Assembly: GCA_013368315.1 (NCBI GenBank)
Contig: JAACJM010000012.1
Coordinates: 372,001-436,000, forward strand
Direction of reading: 5' to 3'
Source: Tetrapyrgos nigripes
Taxonomy: Eukaryota; Basidiomycota; Agaricomycetes; Agaricales; Campanellaceae
DNA: 64,000 nucleotides
Under the pieces are notes generated by a model. That model was not told the origin of the DNA, ran no database searches, and saw nothing but the letters and a program-made list of their open reading frames with translations. The position numbers and the translations under genes are program-made. Shown piece after piece: positions 1 through 11,766 of this stretch; within the stretch, counting starts at the first letter, position 1, and each line of letters starts with the position of its first letter.

Positions 1-550
1 CCCGGATTCGAAAGTCTCGTGCATTTTCCATAAGTCGGAGGCTTGTAATGTTCTTTGATAACCCAACGTCTACGAATAAAAAGGTTAGGGATATTGGAGG
101 AGGCATTGCAAAAGACGGAATTACCATCAACGGAGAAACCCATGTGTATGTTAGCTTTGAAAGCAGCGATGCGCCGACGACGGGAATGATCTAGTGTTGC
201 ATGTTGGTAACAAGAAGGGAAGAAGAAAAACCACGGGTTTGCATACTGGTGCATCATTTAGACTAGCTCTCGGTGGTTCTGGAGGTGTTTTAGGGATCCT
301 GTTTTGTGTGTGAGCGAGATATGACGATGTCGAGTAAAAGCATCACGGACCATAGCTGCCACCAACGCGTCCGAATTCGAGTATGGTTCTGTCCCAAGTC
401 CAGCTGTAGTCTCGCGTCCAAGTGTTGGCTTTGAGGCTGGGTGCTGACTGGTGCCTCGTGCACATGCGTTTGCACTTGGACCTGCTTTTCGTCGGTGTGC
501 TTCTCTGACACTGGGTCGTCAGAGGTCGGTACAGGCGGAGGAGAGTCCAT
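1..550 (-). CDS. ABC transporter, ABCC/MRP type (N-terminal part, cut by window edge)
   Basis: Only the first 129 codons are inside the window. The spliced model is complement(<1..69, 125..190, 247..298, 351..550), with three introns of 52-56 bp whose phases agree. The start is the ATG at 550; the upstream in-frame GTG at 595 was not used. The N-terminus is a polar cytosolic segment. It is followed by a Trp-rich RTRWWQLW, a Pro-rich PKTPPEPPRASLNDAP, then LLSKLTYTWVSPLM and TLGYQRTLQASDLWKM. In fungal ABCC full transporters this order (proline-rich linker, 'LTYxWxxPLM', 'LGYxRxLxxxDLW') leads into the first membrane domain. The transmembrane and ATPase domains lie outside the window, so the substrate cannot be inferred. 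It is divergent from the siderophore synthetase, with a 1.9 kb gap between them. Confidence 0.8.
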
Positions 551-2482
551 CGAGCGGGGAAAGGGTAAAGAGGGTAGAAATCGTTGGATTTTCACACCCC
601 GGTGTAACAGGGTTCAAAGACCTTCGGTTTGTAGAAAAAGGCATGTCTATGTCCGTAATAATAGGCGGTGCACGAGTACTTTCAGGTCAAATCGTGAGAG
701 GCAAAGGCAAAGGCACAAGCTACTGACAAACTGTTTACTTTCATTTGCCGGGCCGCACTCCCATAACCACCGATCGGCTAGATCAATTACTAAATTCTGC
801 TGCCAAGGTCTAATCAGTCAAGTTGGTAACTAGCTTGTTCACAGATGGAGCCACTGAGTCTATACTCGACGGTATATCTTTATTCTACCCACCTCCTTGG
901 CAGTAAGTCACAACATGTCGCGTTCTCCATGTTGTGTACAATCCCACTGAGTTTCCGACCACCGTGTCATAGATTTAAACAAGATCTGGTTCTGAGAGTG
1001 CCACTCGTGTCGTCCCCGCTATACGTGATCACTTCAGCCAATCCTGCTGGACTTATTACTTCGCCCTTGACATCGCTGCCTCGACAATTGAGTCTTCGGA
1101 ATTGCGGCGTAACTCTGTTTGGAGTATGAATCGTCGTAAATGAAGGTGTTGCTTTTTCTCAATTGTACTATACTTCTCATGATGTTCTCATCTTCTTCCC
1201 ATTGGCTTCCCATGCACTGAAGAACACAGGAAAGACCCTGAGTGCCTGGATTAGCGCTTCTTTTCTAAATCTCATGCGCAATAAGTTTCCGTCAGAGAGG
1301 GAAACTTGATGAAAACCGCCGATGCCATTGGGATCTCGAGAGTGGGTCCGAATTCGCGCCCGTGCTTGTTTTGACAATCCCAACAATGACAATTCCGGAA
1401 GGCCCTCAACGCTGGATATTCATTCCTTTAAGTCAATGATGTCTTATGTGATGCCTTATGTCGTTGGATCCACGCAATCTCGTGCTCCTCTTGATGAGAG
1501 TAGACCGTCCAATTCATTCTTGAGCATCATTTTTTACTCTCCATGACGATGACAGCCAAGCGCTTCACGCGTTCTGTATCGTTAATGCATACATGAACAG
1601 CGCCCCATTGGTTCTTCATCCCGCACCTTCTGTCAAGATGCGTAATGGTTCCTCGGCCATGACCATCATCACACTAGGCTGGTGTCGCCTTTTGGAAGGA
1701 TAGCTGACATTGGCTCACCATACTGAATGAGAGCTCTCACAAATACTTTTCTCTACTCTCCTCTGTAATTTTTAGGGGAAAACCAGTCCGTACCACTGGC
1801 ACTCCCACCTATGCCATTTAGCGGGAAACTGACATGCGTGAACGACGGACCTATCCAAACAGAGTTCCCTGAAACCGTTGATTTTTTTTATTTGCGTCTT
1901 TCTCCAGGCACTTAGATCCTTTCCCGATTCTTCGTGCTTCCCAGCCTTGGCCAGCCACTCCCAGGATTGCTCAATTGGAGTCGGAAACAGATGATTATCG
2001 AGCACCATGTAATGTTTATGCATCATGTTCAGTAAACTTTGATTATCTGTAATTATCTGTGCTTGTCTGCTTGCAGTGCAGCCATATTGTCATAAGTAGA
2101 TGATGAGCAGGAAGTTACTGGTACTGAGTACTGAGGTACCGCATCAGCTACCGTAATTCGAAGTCCTATGTTTATCTGATAAAAAGAGAAGCACGATGAG
2201 ATGACTGATTACATAGGCTATTTGGCATTTCATCTCCCGGCCGACCGCAACCGTGTGAAGCTCCTCGACAATCTTGAAGAAGCAAATGATTCGCTGCTTA
2301 GGTACTCCTCCGTCCGGAAGAATTATGCATTGAGTTCGTACACGGCAAATCTAGAACGTTCAATCTCAAGACTTTCGGCGATTCCTTGTAGGTATGATAT
2401 CTAATCGGTTTTTGGGGGAGTACAAATAAGTACTAGAACACCCTACCCTCTACATCCCCCCCATTTTGTGCGTGCCCTGAAA
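551..2482. other. Long intergenic region without a supportable gene
   Basis: This 1.9 kb region lies between two divergent genes. It holds only short ORFs with no recognisable motif: 845-1129 (+), 1177-1392 (-), 1322-1546 (+), 1772-2026 (-, 84 codons) and 2201-2404 (+, 67 codons). None joins a neighbour through convincing splice sites. It presumably contains the promoters of the ABC transporter and the siderophore synthetase. A decayed mobile element or an undescribed short gene cannot be excluded. Confidence 0.5.
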
Positions 2483-4673
2483 ATGTCTACTACAGAGCAG
2501 TCGCTTTTACCTCCACCTGAACATGCTGCTTTCGCTGTTTCCTCCCGCCTACTCTCCTGCCTAGTGACGGAGTCTCTCCTTCGTTCTTTTTATCTTCCAC
2601 TTCCGCAATCGAGAAAGGCTGCAGGATTGCTTGTTGTGCTTACAACCAGTCTCATATCTGAACAGCCGGTCATCACTCGGTCCTTAAAATCGACAGACGT
2701 TTTCGCCATCGTTCCGCTTCATCATCCTCCGGTTTTGAAAGACCAACATCTTGGAGACAAACATGGATTGCCTGTGGCGCTCGTCGATCCTTTGGATATG
2801 CTACCAGAGATCTACGAGTTATCTTCGTCTGACACTGAAGGAGAGAGCGTAGATGTGAGTGGGCCAGCTCTGTTTCCATCCCTGTCCGAATTGCTCATTA
2901 GCCTTCTGCTAGAATGAACTTTCCGAGGAATTACTTTCCGTTCTTACTCCTCCTCCATGGGAGATCAAGTCTGTTACCATGAGACGGATTACGAGTCCTC
3001 TTCAACTCTGGAACAAATTCGTGGAGGACATGCTCATGCAGGATTCATTGAGAAAGGTTATTGAAAGCGAGCTTCAAAGCTCTTTACATTGGCAAAGTGA
3101 GTGCCTGTGAACAATGTCCTTTCCTCGCTCATTGTTCAATTTCTCGTTAGCTTTATCTTTTGAAAATCCTCCAAAATGCCCCTCATTGACATCTTCTCCT
3201 ATCGAATGGGAGCAGAGTCTTGTAGCAGGGCATCCGACACATCCTGTGAGTATCCACAACCTCACCTGTACGGTATATCCATTCATCAGGCTGTTTCCAG
3301 ATGCACAGAGCACGGATGATGCCTAAAGTTCCGGATTCGTATGACTGGTACCATCCGATCATCCGTTTCGTCCGCGTATCCAAATCAAGTTTGGACGTTC
3401 TTGGACCCTTTGCAAAGACCGTCCATGACCTCGCCCAATTAGCGGCACTATCTGCTGGACTTTCATTATCTGACAGTGACGAGTCGGTGATCATGCCAGT
3501 GCATGAAGCTCAGCTGGACAATATCCTCTCCAAATTCCCGGATGTGGAGGCACTCGATCCAGCGATCAACGTGCGCGCTGAGGCGCAATGCAGTATTAGG
3601 TATAGTTGACTTGAAGTCCGAAAAATCGCCGCCGTGTGCTCATAGACATGACAGGACTGTTTCTATTCCAGAGCTACCCGGCATGGCTCTCAAGCTCGCA
3701 GTTGGCGTCAAGATATCTTCTTCATTGAGAACCATCTCGCATTACACAGCCAACTTTGGACCTAGATTCTCCGAGGAGATCGTGCCTAAACTCGCCATCA
3801 ATCCAGAACTCTTGGCAGTCGAAACAGAGCCCTCCAGTGCTGTCTACAAGTGTGCAGACCCTGATGACGCGAAGAATTTCACGGCAGTTCTCAGGAAAAC
3901 TTACTCACCAGCGCCTAACGAAGCGGTCATCACTGTTGCGGCACTCTTAGAAACAGGTCATGCGGGAACTCCCCCTGGTGTCTCTGCCATTGAACACATC
4001 TTCGGGCTAGACAGTGTGGAAAAGCGCACAAGTTTCCTGGACAGGTGAGGCTCAGTTCCCTCGGTCAATCAGCGTTCTGGCTGATGTATTCCTTTCTAGG
4101 TATATCGAAGTGGCCTGCAAGGCACTTGTCCCCCCATTGATGTACAACGGTGTCGCGTTCGAAGCACATGCGCAAAACGTCCTTGCCCGATTTGATACAC
4201 AGAAGAAGGAGTTACTCGGCTTTGTTGTACGAGATCTTGGTGGACTGCGCATTCATCCGGACACTCTGAACAGTTCGCTCGGGACCAACTTCGTATTCCT
4301 TGACGGCCACTGCGTTGTCACCGGGAGCGTCGAAGCTGCCTACCCAAAATTCTACCACACGTTTGTTCACAACCATTTGCAACGTTTGATTAGGCTCTTG
4401 GGAATGCACTACAATGGCGTCGGATGGGAGATGCTCAGACGTCACTTGACAGATCTGATTCCTCCGGACCACGGATTGCACAAGGCCTGGCTGAGCCCTG
4501 AAGGTGCCTTTGTTGCCGGGAAATGTCTGATGAGAATGAGACTACAAGGTGTTTACCGCGATGTGAGTAAAATTTCTCTACACTTTCCAGGTGATCATGA
4601 TCTCACCGCATCATAGATGGTCTATTCTCCATTCCCTAATATGATTCTATATAAGGGGGTCGAAGGAGCTTGA
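2483..4673 (+). CDS. NIS siderophore synthetase (IucA/IucC family)
   Basis: The spliced model is 2483..2854, 2913..3096, 3151..3245, 3301..3599, 3655..4044, 4100..4562, 4617..4673 (1860 nt, 619 aa, in frame throughout). Members of this family condense citrate or related carboxylates with amines or hydroxylamines, using ATP, to make hydroxamate or carboxylate siderophores. Visible signs are an N-terminal SRLLSCLVTESLL, then EQSLVAGHPTHPMHRAR, which matches the family's nucleotide-binding 'HP.HK.R' segment. KLAVGVKISSSLRTIS is the family core, VRDLGGLRI lies in the C-terminal FhuF-like part, and the end is VYSPFPNMIL. The length fits the family (about 580-650 aa). The six spliceosomal introns show that it is a resident fungal gene. 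The neighbouring ABCC transporter could export the product, but that is inference. Confidence 0.88.
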
Positions 4674-5681
4674 AATTTTGTACCTTGTATTTACTATGTA
4701 GAATGAATGACTTGAATTTAGATCAATAAACCTTCATACGTTTTGAGCTATTATACAAATGAGAAGATCAAATGTCCTCGTCAATCAGCCACCTCCACAG
4801 TCAAATCCTTGGATTTATAAAATAGAATTGGACAACCGACCCGGCGGCTCGATGCAATGTATAGCTGCAGCTTGGCGGCAGCAACGCTGCAGATCTGAAT
4901 AATAATTAATGACATCCCTGGTCTCGGAGTTCCATGTTGGGAAGGCTCCAGAACCAGTTCCCATACTCAAGTAACGCCGGTCAATTACATTCACTCCTCC
5001 AGAGACCCGGTGCAGAACAAGTGCAGAACATCAAATCCTGGAGCTCTCCCAAGTGTCGGTCCCGGTATCAGTTCCCATAACCTTTTGTATGTCAGAGGCT
5101 GCCCCCACGCTCAGTACGTCGCCACCTGATCTGCATTCTGTTAAAGTTTTCCTTGACCTTACCCCCGGTCGAGCCGCGAGCATCACATCATGCATAGTCC
5201 GGATCTCGCTTCAAGCTTGAGTACATCCCAGGCCTGCTGAAGTGGTGTGGTCTATACGTAGAACCAAAAACCACATGTAGATTGACGACCTTAAGTACTA
5301 TTTCATTGAGGTCCAAGAAATACTATCCTGTGCCTGTGGCTCCATCCACGATGCCACCTACTCCTCAGTCTAGTCTGAAAAGTGTCAGAAATTTTTCACG
5401 GTGCAAGAAGTGTCGACGCTCCAACTCCAACAGAAAAGACTAGGGAAATAAGTTGTGTGGAAGTTCCAATAGATAGCGGACCAGCGGTTGTAAGCTGTGA
5501 TTCACGTCGAGTATTAGCCAATGACATTTTTGGCCTCACTTCAGACGCTTGCTTTGCCAAAAGAGATTGATCCTTGCTGAGCACAGCTGCTCGGAACTTA
5601 ATAAGGACTGTAGTCGACGCGTATTATTGCCGAACGCGTTTGGGCAAGCATGTGACTTCAACTTGAAGGTTTCTGCCAGAA
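4674..5681. other. Intergenic region upstream of the SLH1-like gene
   Basis: No ORF here has a recognisable motif. A short ATG ORF starts at 5351 and would encode about 30 basic residues including RCKKCRR. Another ORF runs 5382-5570. Either could be an upstream ORF or an unrecognised 5' exon of the helicase gene, whose exact start I could not fix. Confidence 0.4.
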
Positions 5682-8600
5682 TGGATCGTTCAAGTTCGTT
5701 GATCGGGCATCTGGGACTGCTAGTGGGGAATTCGGATTATTATGGAGGTGATAAACATGCCGTCGATGACTGGTTGAGGCGCGTTTCTCTGCTTCTCTGC
5801 TTTTGGTGCATAATCTCACTGTTTTCGTTAGGTTGCAGAGTAGATCATCAGGTTTTTATCTCTTCGGAATTCTCTTGGTGTTCTTCAGCCGATGTCAATT
5901 CTACAGAGACATATGATGCTGAGGACTCAGATACAGAAGAATTTCTCGGGGAATCCACTCTCCAAATTTATCAGACTGCTGCGTGCGCTCCAAGTCCTTT
6001 ACTCGCTAAACTCCTCTCGTGTGTCTAGTCGCTTCACCCCATTTTTATGTTTAATAACGTCTAACCAGAACGGCCAATTCAAAAGACCTCCTAGAACCTT
6101 TGCTCTCCGTCCTATCCTCCGATCGACGCGATGACCACATATCTGAAGAGTTGGCAGAGCTGATAGGATTTGATGATATAGAGCTTGTCATGGAGATCAT
6201 GAGTGACCGTAGAGTTTTTGCTGAAGTGGTAAGCGGCACAGCTCTAAGCTGATCAATTTGGGTGACTCTCAATTTTAGCTACGCCGGTATTGCTCGTCGT
6301 CCAGCTTTCCCTCCGATGTCCATGATGTCCAGCCTAACGGTATGACTTCAACCGGTCAGTCTTAAATATCAGTCTAATTCACTACAGCGAACGCCTTGAC
6401 CAGCCTCTCGGCCGAACATGCCCGACTGCGGATGGAGCAGGCATTTAGAGAGAATGCCGCCAGGCCTCTGTTTTCTGGAGTAGCAGTGCGTTCTCAAACC
6501 TAAAGGTTGTATTCATGACATTTACGATAGATTTGAACAGTCCAGCGAACCGGAAATCCTTCCTCACGTCTATACATCCTCATCTATCTCCCATGGAAAT
6601 ATCCTCTCGCACTTGGGGAAAAAGTATATGCTACCTGTGGATATAACGCGTCACACACTAGATGTCAGTTTTCCCTCTAAGTTTTGTTTGAGGGTCCTCC
6701 ACTCATCGGATAACAGGAGTATGAAGAAGTCATTGTACCTCCTGCGAAGCCTATTCCACCCAAGTCTACGGAAAGATTGGTATCTGTATCTGAATTGGAT
6801 GACCTAGCTAAAGGCTGTTTCCCCGTACCATTCTCCTCTTCTCCCCGCAAGGCTGTTTGTAATCTTTCTGCCAGGGCTATTCATCGCTCAACAGAATACA
6901 ATCTATTGTGTACCCAACTGCGTACGGTACGAATGAGAACATGTTGGTCTGCGGTGGGTCTAGTTTCATCTTTACTCGGTTCTTTTCGTCCTGACAATCT
7001 GTGCAGCTCCCACTGGAGCAGTAAGTCCTTTAATCTCGACTTCAGTGGTGACACTGAGATTTTCACGAGGGTAAAACCGATGTTGCGATGTTGACAATTC
7101 TACGAGTACTCGATCAGTTTCGTTCACCACCTTCTGGCCAATTGAATATTGCAGGCACTATCAATCGAGATTCCTTCAAGATTATCTACGTGTAAGGATG
7201 ACCCAATCACCGCATAAGGGTTATGCTTTACACCATTACAGTGCTCCCATGAAAGCTCTAGCTTCTGAAATTGTTCGGAAATTTGATAAACGTCTGAAGT
7301 GGTTGTCAATACAAGTGCGAGAATTAACTGGTGAGTTCATACGATGACCGGTCTGAGCCATCTTCTTATTGACCCCACAGGTGATATGCAGCTAACCAAG
7401 TCCGAGATCGCTCAGACTCAGATTATAGTTACCACCCCTGAGAAATGGGATGTGGTCACCAGGAAGCCTACAGGAGAAGGAGAGCTGGCTATGGTGGGCT
7501 GCTCCGTTTCTTGATCTGTGCACTATACATCTCAATCTCCTCCACAATCAGAGTCTCAAACTGTTAATAATCGACGAAGTTCATCTGCTGAATGACGACA
7601 GAGGTGCAGTCATCGAGACCATTGTAGCCCGAACGCTTCGACAGGTCAAAAGCGTCTCTCGTTGTCAATTGTCCTAGGTGCTGATGTAGTCCATTTCAGG
7701 TCGAAGCCACGCAATCTGTAATCAGAATTGTCGGACTGAGTGCCACTCTTCCCAATTATAGGGATGTCGCCGACTTTTTAAGGTTCTTGACCTTCCCACT
7801 CTATTTGAAACTTGGAACTCACGGACTAACAGCGTTTCGCCGTACAAGGGCCTTTTCTATTTCGATTCTTCTTTCAGACCTGTACCCCTGGAGCAGCATT
7901 TTATTGGTATCAAAGGAAAGCCCAATAGTCCACAATCTAAGAAAAATCTAGAGACCGTCACTTTTGAGAAAGTCTCTGCTTTGGTAGAACAAGGTCACCA
8001 AGTCATGGTGTTTGTCCATGCCAGGAAGGAAACGGTCAAGACTGCCATTGCGCTCAAAGAAGCCGCCTTCAAGGACGGAAACAGTGAGCAGTTTAGTTGC
8101 GAAGATCATCCACAGTGGAATTTTTTCCGTCGTAACATCGGAGAATCTCGAAATAAAGAAATGAAGCAACTCTTTGATCATGGTTTTGGAATCCATCATG
8201 CTGGGATGCTCAGATCTGATAGGAACATGATGGAACGAATGTTTGAAGCTCGAGCAATCAAGGTCCTTTTCTAGTTTCATGCTTATGCTCATGGACCTTC
8301 TGCTCATTATTCTGCAGGTGCTTTGTTGTACAGCTACGCTTGCATGGGGTGTCAACTTGCCGGCTCATGCTGGTAAATAGCCTACTTTTCACTTGTATGA
8401 TCTAAACCAACGTCTTCATGCAGTCATCATAAAGGGTACTCAAGTCTACGACAGCTCGAAGGGCTCGTTCGTGGATTTGTCAATTTTGGATGTGCTTCAA
8501 GTGTTTGGTCGCGCTGGGCGCCCCGGGCTTGAAAGCAGCGGAGAAGGGTATATTTGCACGACAGAAGACAAACTCGACCATTACCTCGGCGCAGTAACAT

Positions 8601-11600
8601 CACAAGTATGTCTCATCCTCAGAGATGTGGTATTGCCGGAACTAATGACCTGTCCAGAATCCGATAGAGTCAAAGTTGGTCGCAACTTTGAATCGGTGAT
8701 CTGATGACTGACTTTACTCGCAGATTCCGCACAGGAATGATAGATTCCCTGAACGCGGAAATATCATTAGGCACTGTGGCCAATGTGAACGACGCTGTTC
8801 AGTGGCTGAGCTACACATATCTTTTCGTTCGCATGCGAAAAAATCCTTTTGTGTATGGTTAGTATTCACATTTGGCAGCAGCACCGTCTAAAGCTTGGAC
8901 TACAGGTATCGATCGCGATCTGGTTGCAGAAGATCCTCAACTAGGTTCCAAACGGAACGAACTCGTCATGGAAGCTGCACAGAAGCTTGTAGACGCACGC
9001 ATGATTGCTTTTCATCGAGAAATCGGCAAATTTATTATCACGGATCTGGGCAGGATTGCAGCGAAGTATTACATCCGACATCAAACCATTGAGAAATTCA
9101 ACCAAGAATTTCGGCCAAAGATGTCTGAGGCAGATGTGTTGGCTATGCTGAGCAACAGTACAGAGGTAATGCAGGGTCCATATTTGCTTGACTTCATTGG
9201 ACTGACCACAAGCCCAGTTTGACCAAATACAATTGAGAGACTCTGAGGAGGCGGAGCTGAAGCAACTGCTGGACATAGTGCCTTGTGATGTGAAGGTTAG
9301 TCCTGCTGCTTCAACAACCTCAGGGTGTACTGACGCCGGCTGTACCAGGGCCAGACAGATACCAGCCAAGGAAAAGTTAATATCCTTCTGCAAGGCTATA
9401 TCTCTAGGCAGCCGATTGAGGATTTCGCCTTGGTGTCCGATACAGCTTACGTGGCCCAAAACGCAGGACGTATCGTTCGAGCTCTACTCGAGATTGCAAT
9501 CAGCCGGAAATGGGCGAATGTATCTGCTGTGCTTATGGGGCTGAGTAAAGCCATAGAAAAACGCCTATGGCCATTTGATCAACCTCTGAAGCAGTTTGAC
9601 CTGAAAGCCGACATCTTCTATGGCCTAGAACGATGGGCTGATGAATGGTCTCCTGCAGAATTGGCCTCGCGCACTGCAGAAGAACTTGGGACACTCGTTC
9701 ACCTGAATGCCATTCACGGAAAAGCACTCTTAACTGCCGCCAAACAGTTTCCAACCGTCAACATTGAATATAATCTTAGGCCTCTTGGTTCGGATGTCCT
9801 AAAGATAGCTGTTCGCATTACTCGGGCATTTACGTGGAACAGCAAGTTTCATGGTTCTGCGGAGCCTTTTTGGCTCTGGGTAGAGGACCACGACGCCGTC
9901 AATATCCTACAGCTCACACATCTTGTATTTCGTCCATCCACCGAAACTTTGGACGTCGATTTTATCATCGCCCTACCTAGGAGTTTGGAACATCCTTCCT
10001 TCACGATCAGATTTGTCTCTGACAGGTGGATGGGAGCTGAGGATGAGCTCAGCGTTCCTTTGGACGAGTTGGTGATGCCTGAAATGACAAGCAGCCATAC
10101 CCCACTGCTGGACCTCCCGTTACTCCCCATTTCTGTATTGCACAATTCCATCGTTGAAGGCATCTTTTCCAATCGGTTGTTCAACTTCAACGCCATTCAG
10201 ACCCAAATTCTTTGGAGCCTTCTCAATACGCGATCCCATTCTTTGATTTGCGCCCCGACAGGCAGCGGCAAATCAACTATGGCTTACATCTTGACATGGT
10301 TCGTGTTTGAGAGACCCACGATTGCCTTGAGCTGACGCCCTTGATCCAGGATGGAGGCTTTAAGGTCGGATGCTACCTGGATACTGATCGTTGCTCCACG
10401 GAAAAGCAACGCTCTGGAGATACTCTCCGACTTACAAGGGGGAGCGGGATTTGCAAACGTAGCAGTGGAGCTAGGAACAACGCACAATATGTTCCATCGA
10501 CCTCAACATCGAACTGTACGCATAGCGTCAGCAGCTCTACTACTACAATCCTTGAATGCCAGAGGCCCAAAGCCCCTTCAAGGACTTGATCTGGTTATTT
10601 GCGAGAATCTAGATCAGCTAGACGCGTCTTATGAATTAGGTGTTTCACTGCTGCGGCACTCTACGCAGTACTCACCAACGAGATTTGTTGGGATCAGCAA
10701 TTCACTCAACGATGCGACCGACCTAGCGGCTTGGCTAGACGTGGACCAGTTTTCCTATCATAGTTTCCGTCCGACAGATCGTGGTCAATCTTTGATGACT
10801 ATGACCCAAACCTTCACCGTTCCGCAGTCTGCGGCCCTGTTCAAGGTCATGGCAAAGCCGGCTCATATGGTTATACAAGGATCATCCTCAGCCATTGTCT
10901 TCGTTCCGTCTCGTGGTCAGACTTATCCTGTTGCACGCGATCTGTTGACTCGATGTGCGCTCGAAGATCAATCTGAACGCGGATACCTTGATTCAGAGGC
11001 TATCGCAGAAGCCGTCGAGTATCATCTCGTAAAATTGCAGGATAAATCGCTCAAAGACTTTGTATCGAAAGGAGTGGGATTCTTCCATGACGGGATTAAA
11101 CGACAAGATCGTAGCCTGATGCTACAACTCTACGCAGAGGGCATTATACGCGTCATGATTGTCTCCCGTGAAGCGTGCTGGTTTCTTCCTATCCGTGCAG
11201 ACGTCGTTGTGGTGATGGGTACTCAATACATACAACCTGCAACGGAACGAGAAGAGCAACGACTACGTGAATACGACCTGACGGAAATCGTTCGCATGCA
11301 AAGTCGCGCCGTTACGCATTCGGGAGCTGGACAGTTCCATCTATTTTGTCAAGCAGAGTCGAGGGATACATATGCTCGGTTTTTGAATGATGGGCTACCC
11401 CTGGAGTCGAGTTTGCCTGGATCCAAGGAGTTGGTGTCGTGGTATCAGGACCGAAGGAAGCAAAGAGATTTGTTAGACAAACAAAGTGCGGTAGACGCGT
11501 TGTCTTTCACTTTCCTTGCTCAGAGGATTGTTACCAATCCTGCATACTACGATTGCCAGTCGACGTCGCGGGACAAGAACCTTTCGTGGATAGCTGATCA

Positions 11601-11670
11601 GCTGGCTGAGGGAGATTCTTTACCGGTCTCTTTAGAACAAGCAACGGGCTCGGCTGCACCAGGTAGCTAG
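5682..11670 (+). CDS. SLH1: Slh1/ASCC3-type Ski2-like RNA helicase, C-terminally short
   Basis: This is a large multi-exon gene with more than ten short introns. Slh1/ASCC3 is the helicase of the complex that splits collided ribosomes in translation quality control. Cassette 1 is complete: CAPTGAGKTDVA (Walker A), [29 protein letters not shown] (motif II DEVH, as in Slh1 rather than DEIH of Brr2), [24 protein letters not shown] and [10 protein letters not shown] winged-helix and a first Sec63 unit follow ([12 protein letters not shown], and the segment starting [20 protein letters not shown]). Cassette 2 keeps a Walker A (APTGSGKST) but reads [10 protein letters not shown] in place of a DExH box and has no clear motif VI. 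The protein stops about 40 residues after [10 protein letters not shown], where most homologues continue into a second Sec63 domain. The conserved start of the N-terminal domain is near [16 protein letters not shown]. The start at 5682 is a guess among in-frame ATGs. Confidence 0.85.
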
Positions 11671-11766
11671 GATTGATACACTAGAATAGGAGTTTGTGGA
11701 TTGTAAATGTAGGTTCTAAATGTTATACACTTCCAGGAATACTCTACCGAAAAAGCGCTTCTATCG

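Noticed and set aside
551..595. ABC transporter start at 595
   Set aside because: The codon is GTG. The ATG at 550 heads the family-like N-terminus.
1772..2026. 84-codon minus-strand ORF
   Set aside because: The composition looks protein-like, but no family motif, promoter context or splice partner could be seen.
2201..2404. 67-codon ORF as first exon of the siderophore synthetase
   Set aside because: No donor/acceptor pair links it in phase to the ATG exon at 2483, and that exon already has the family's N-terminal block.
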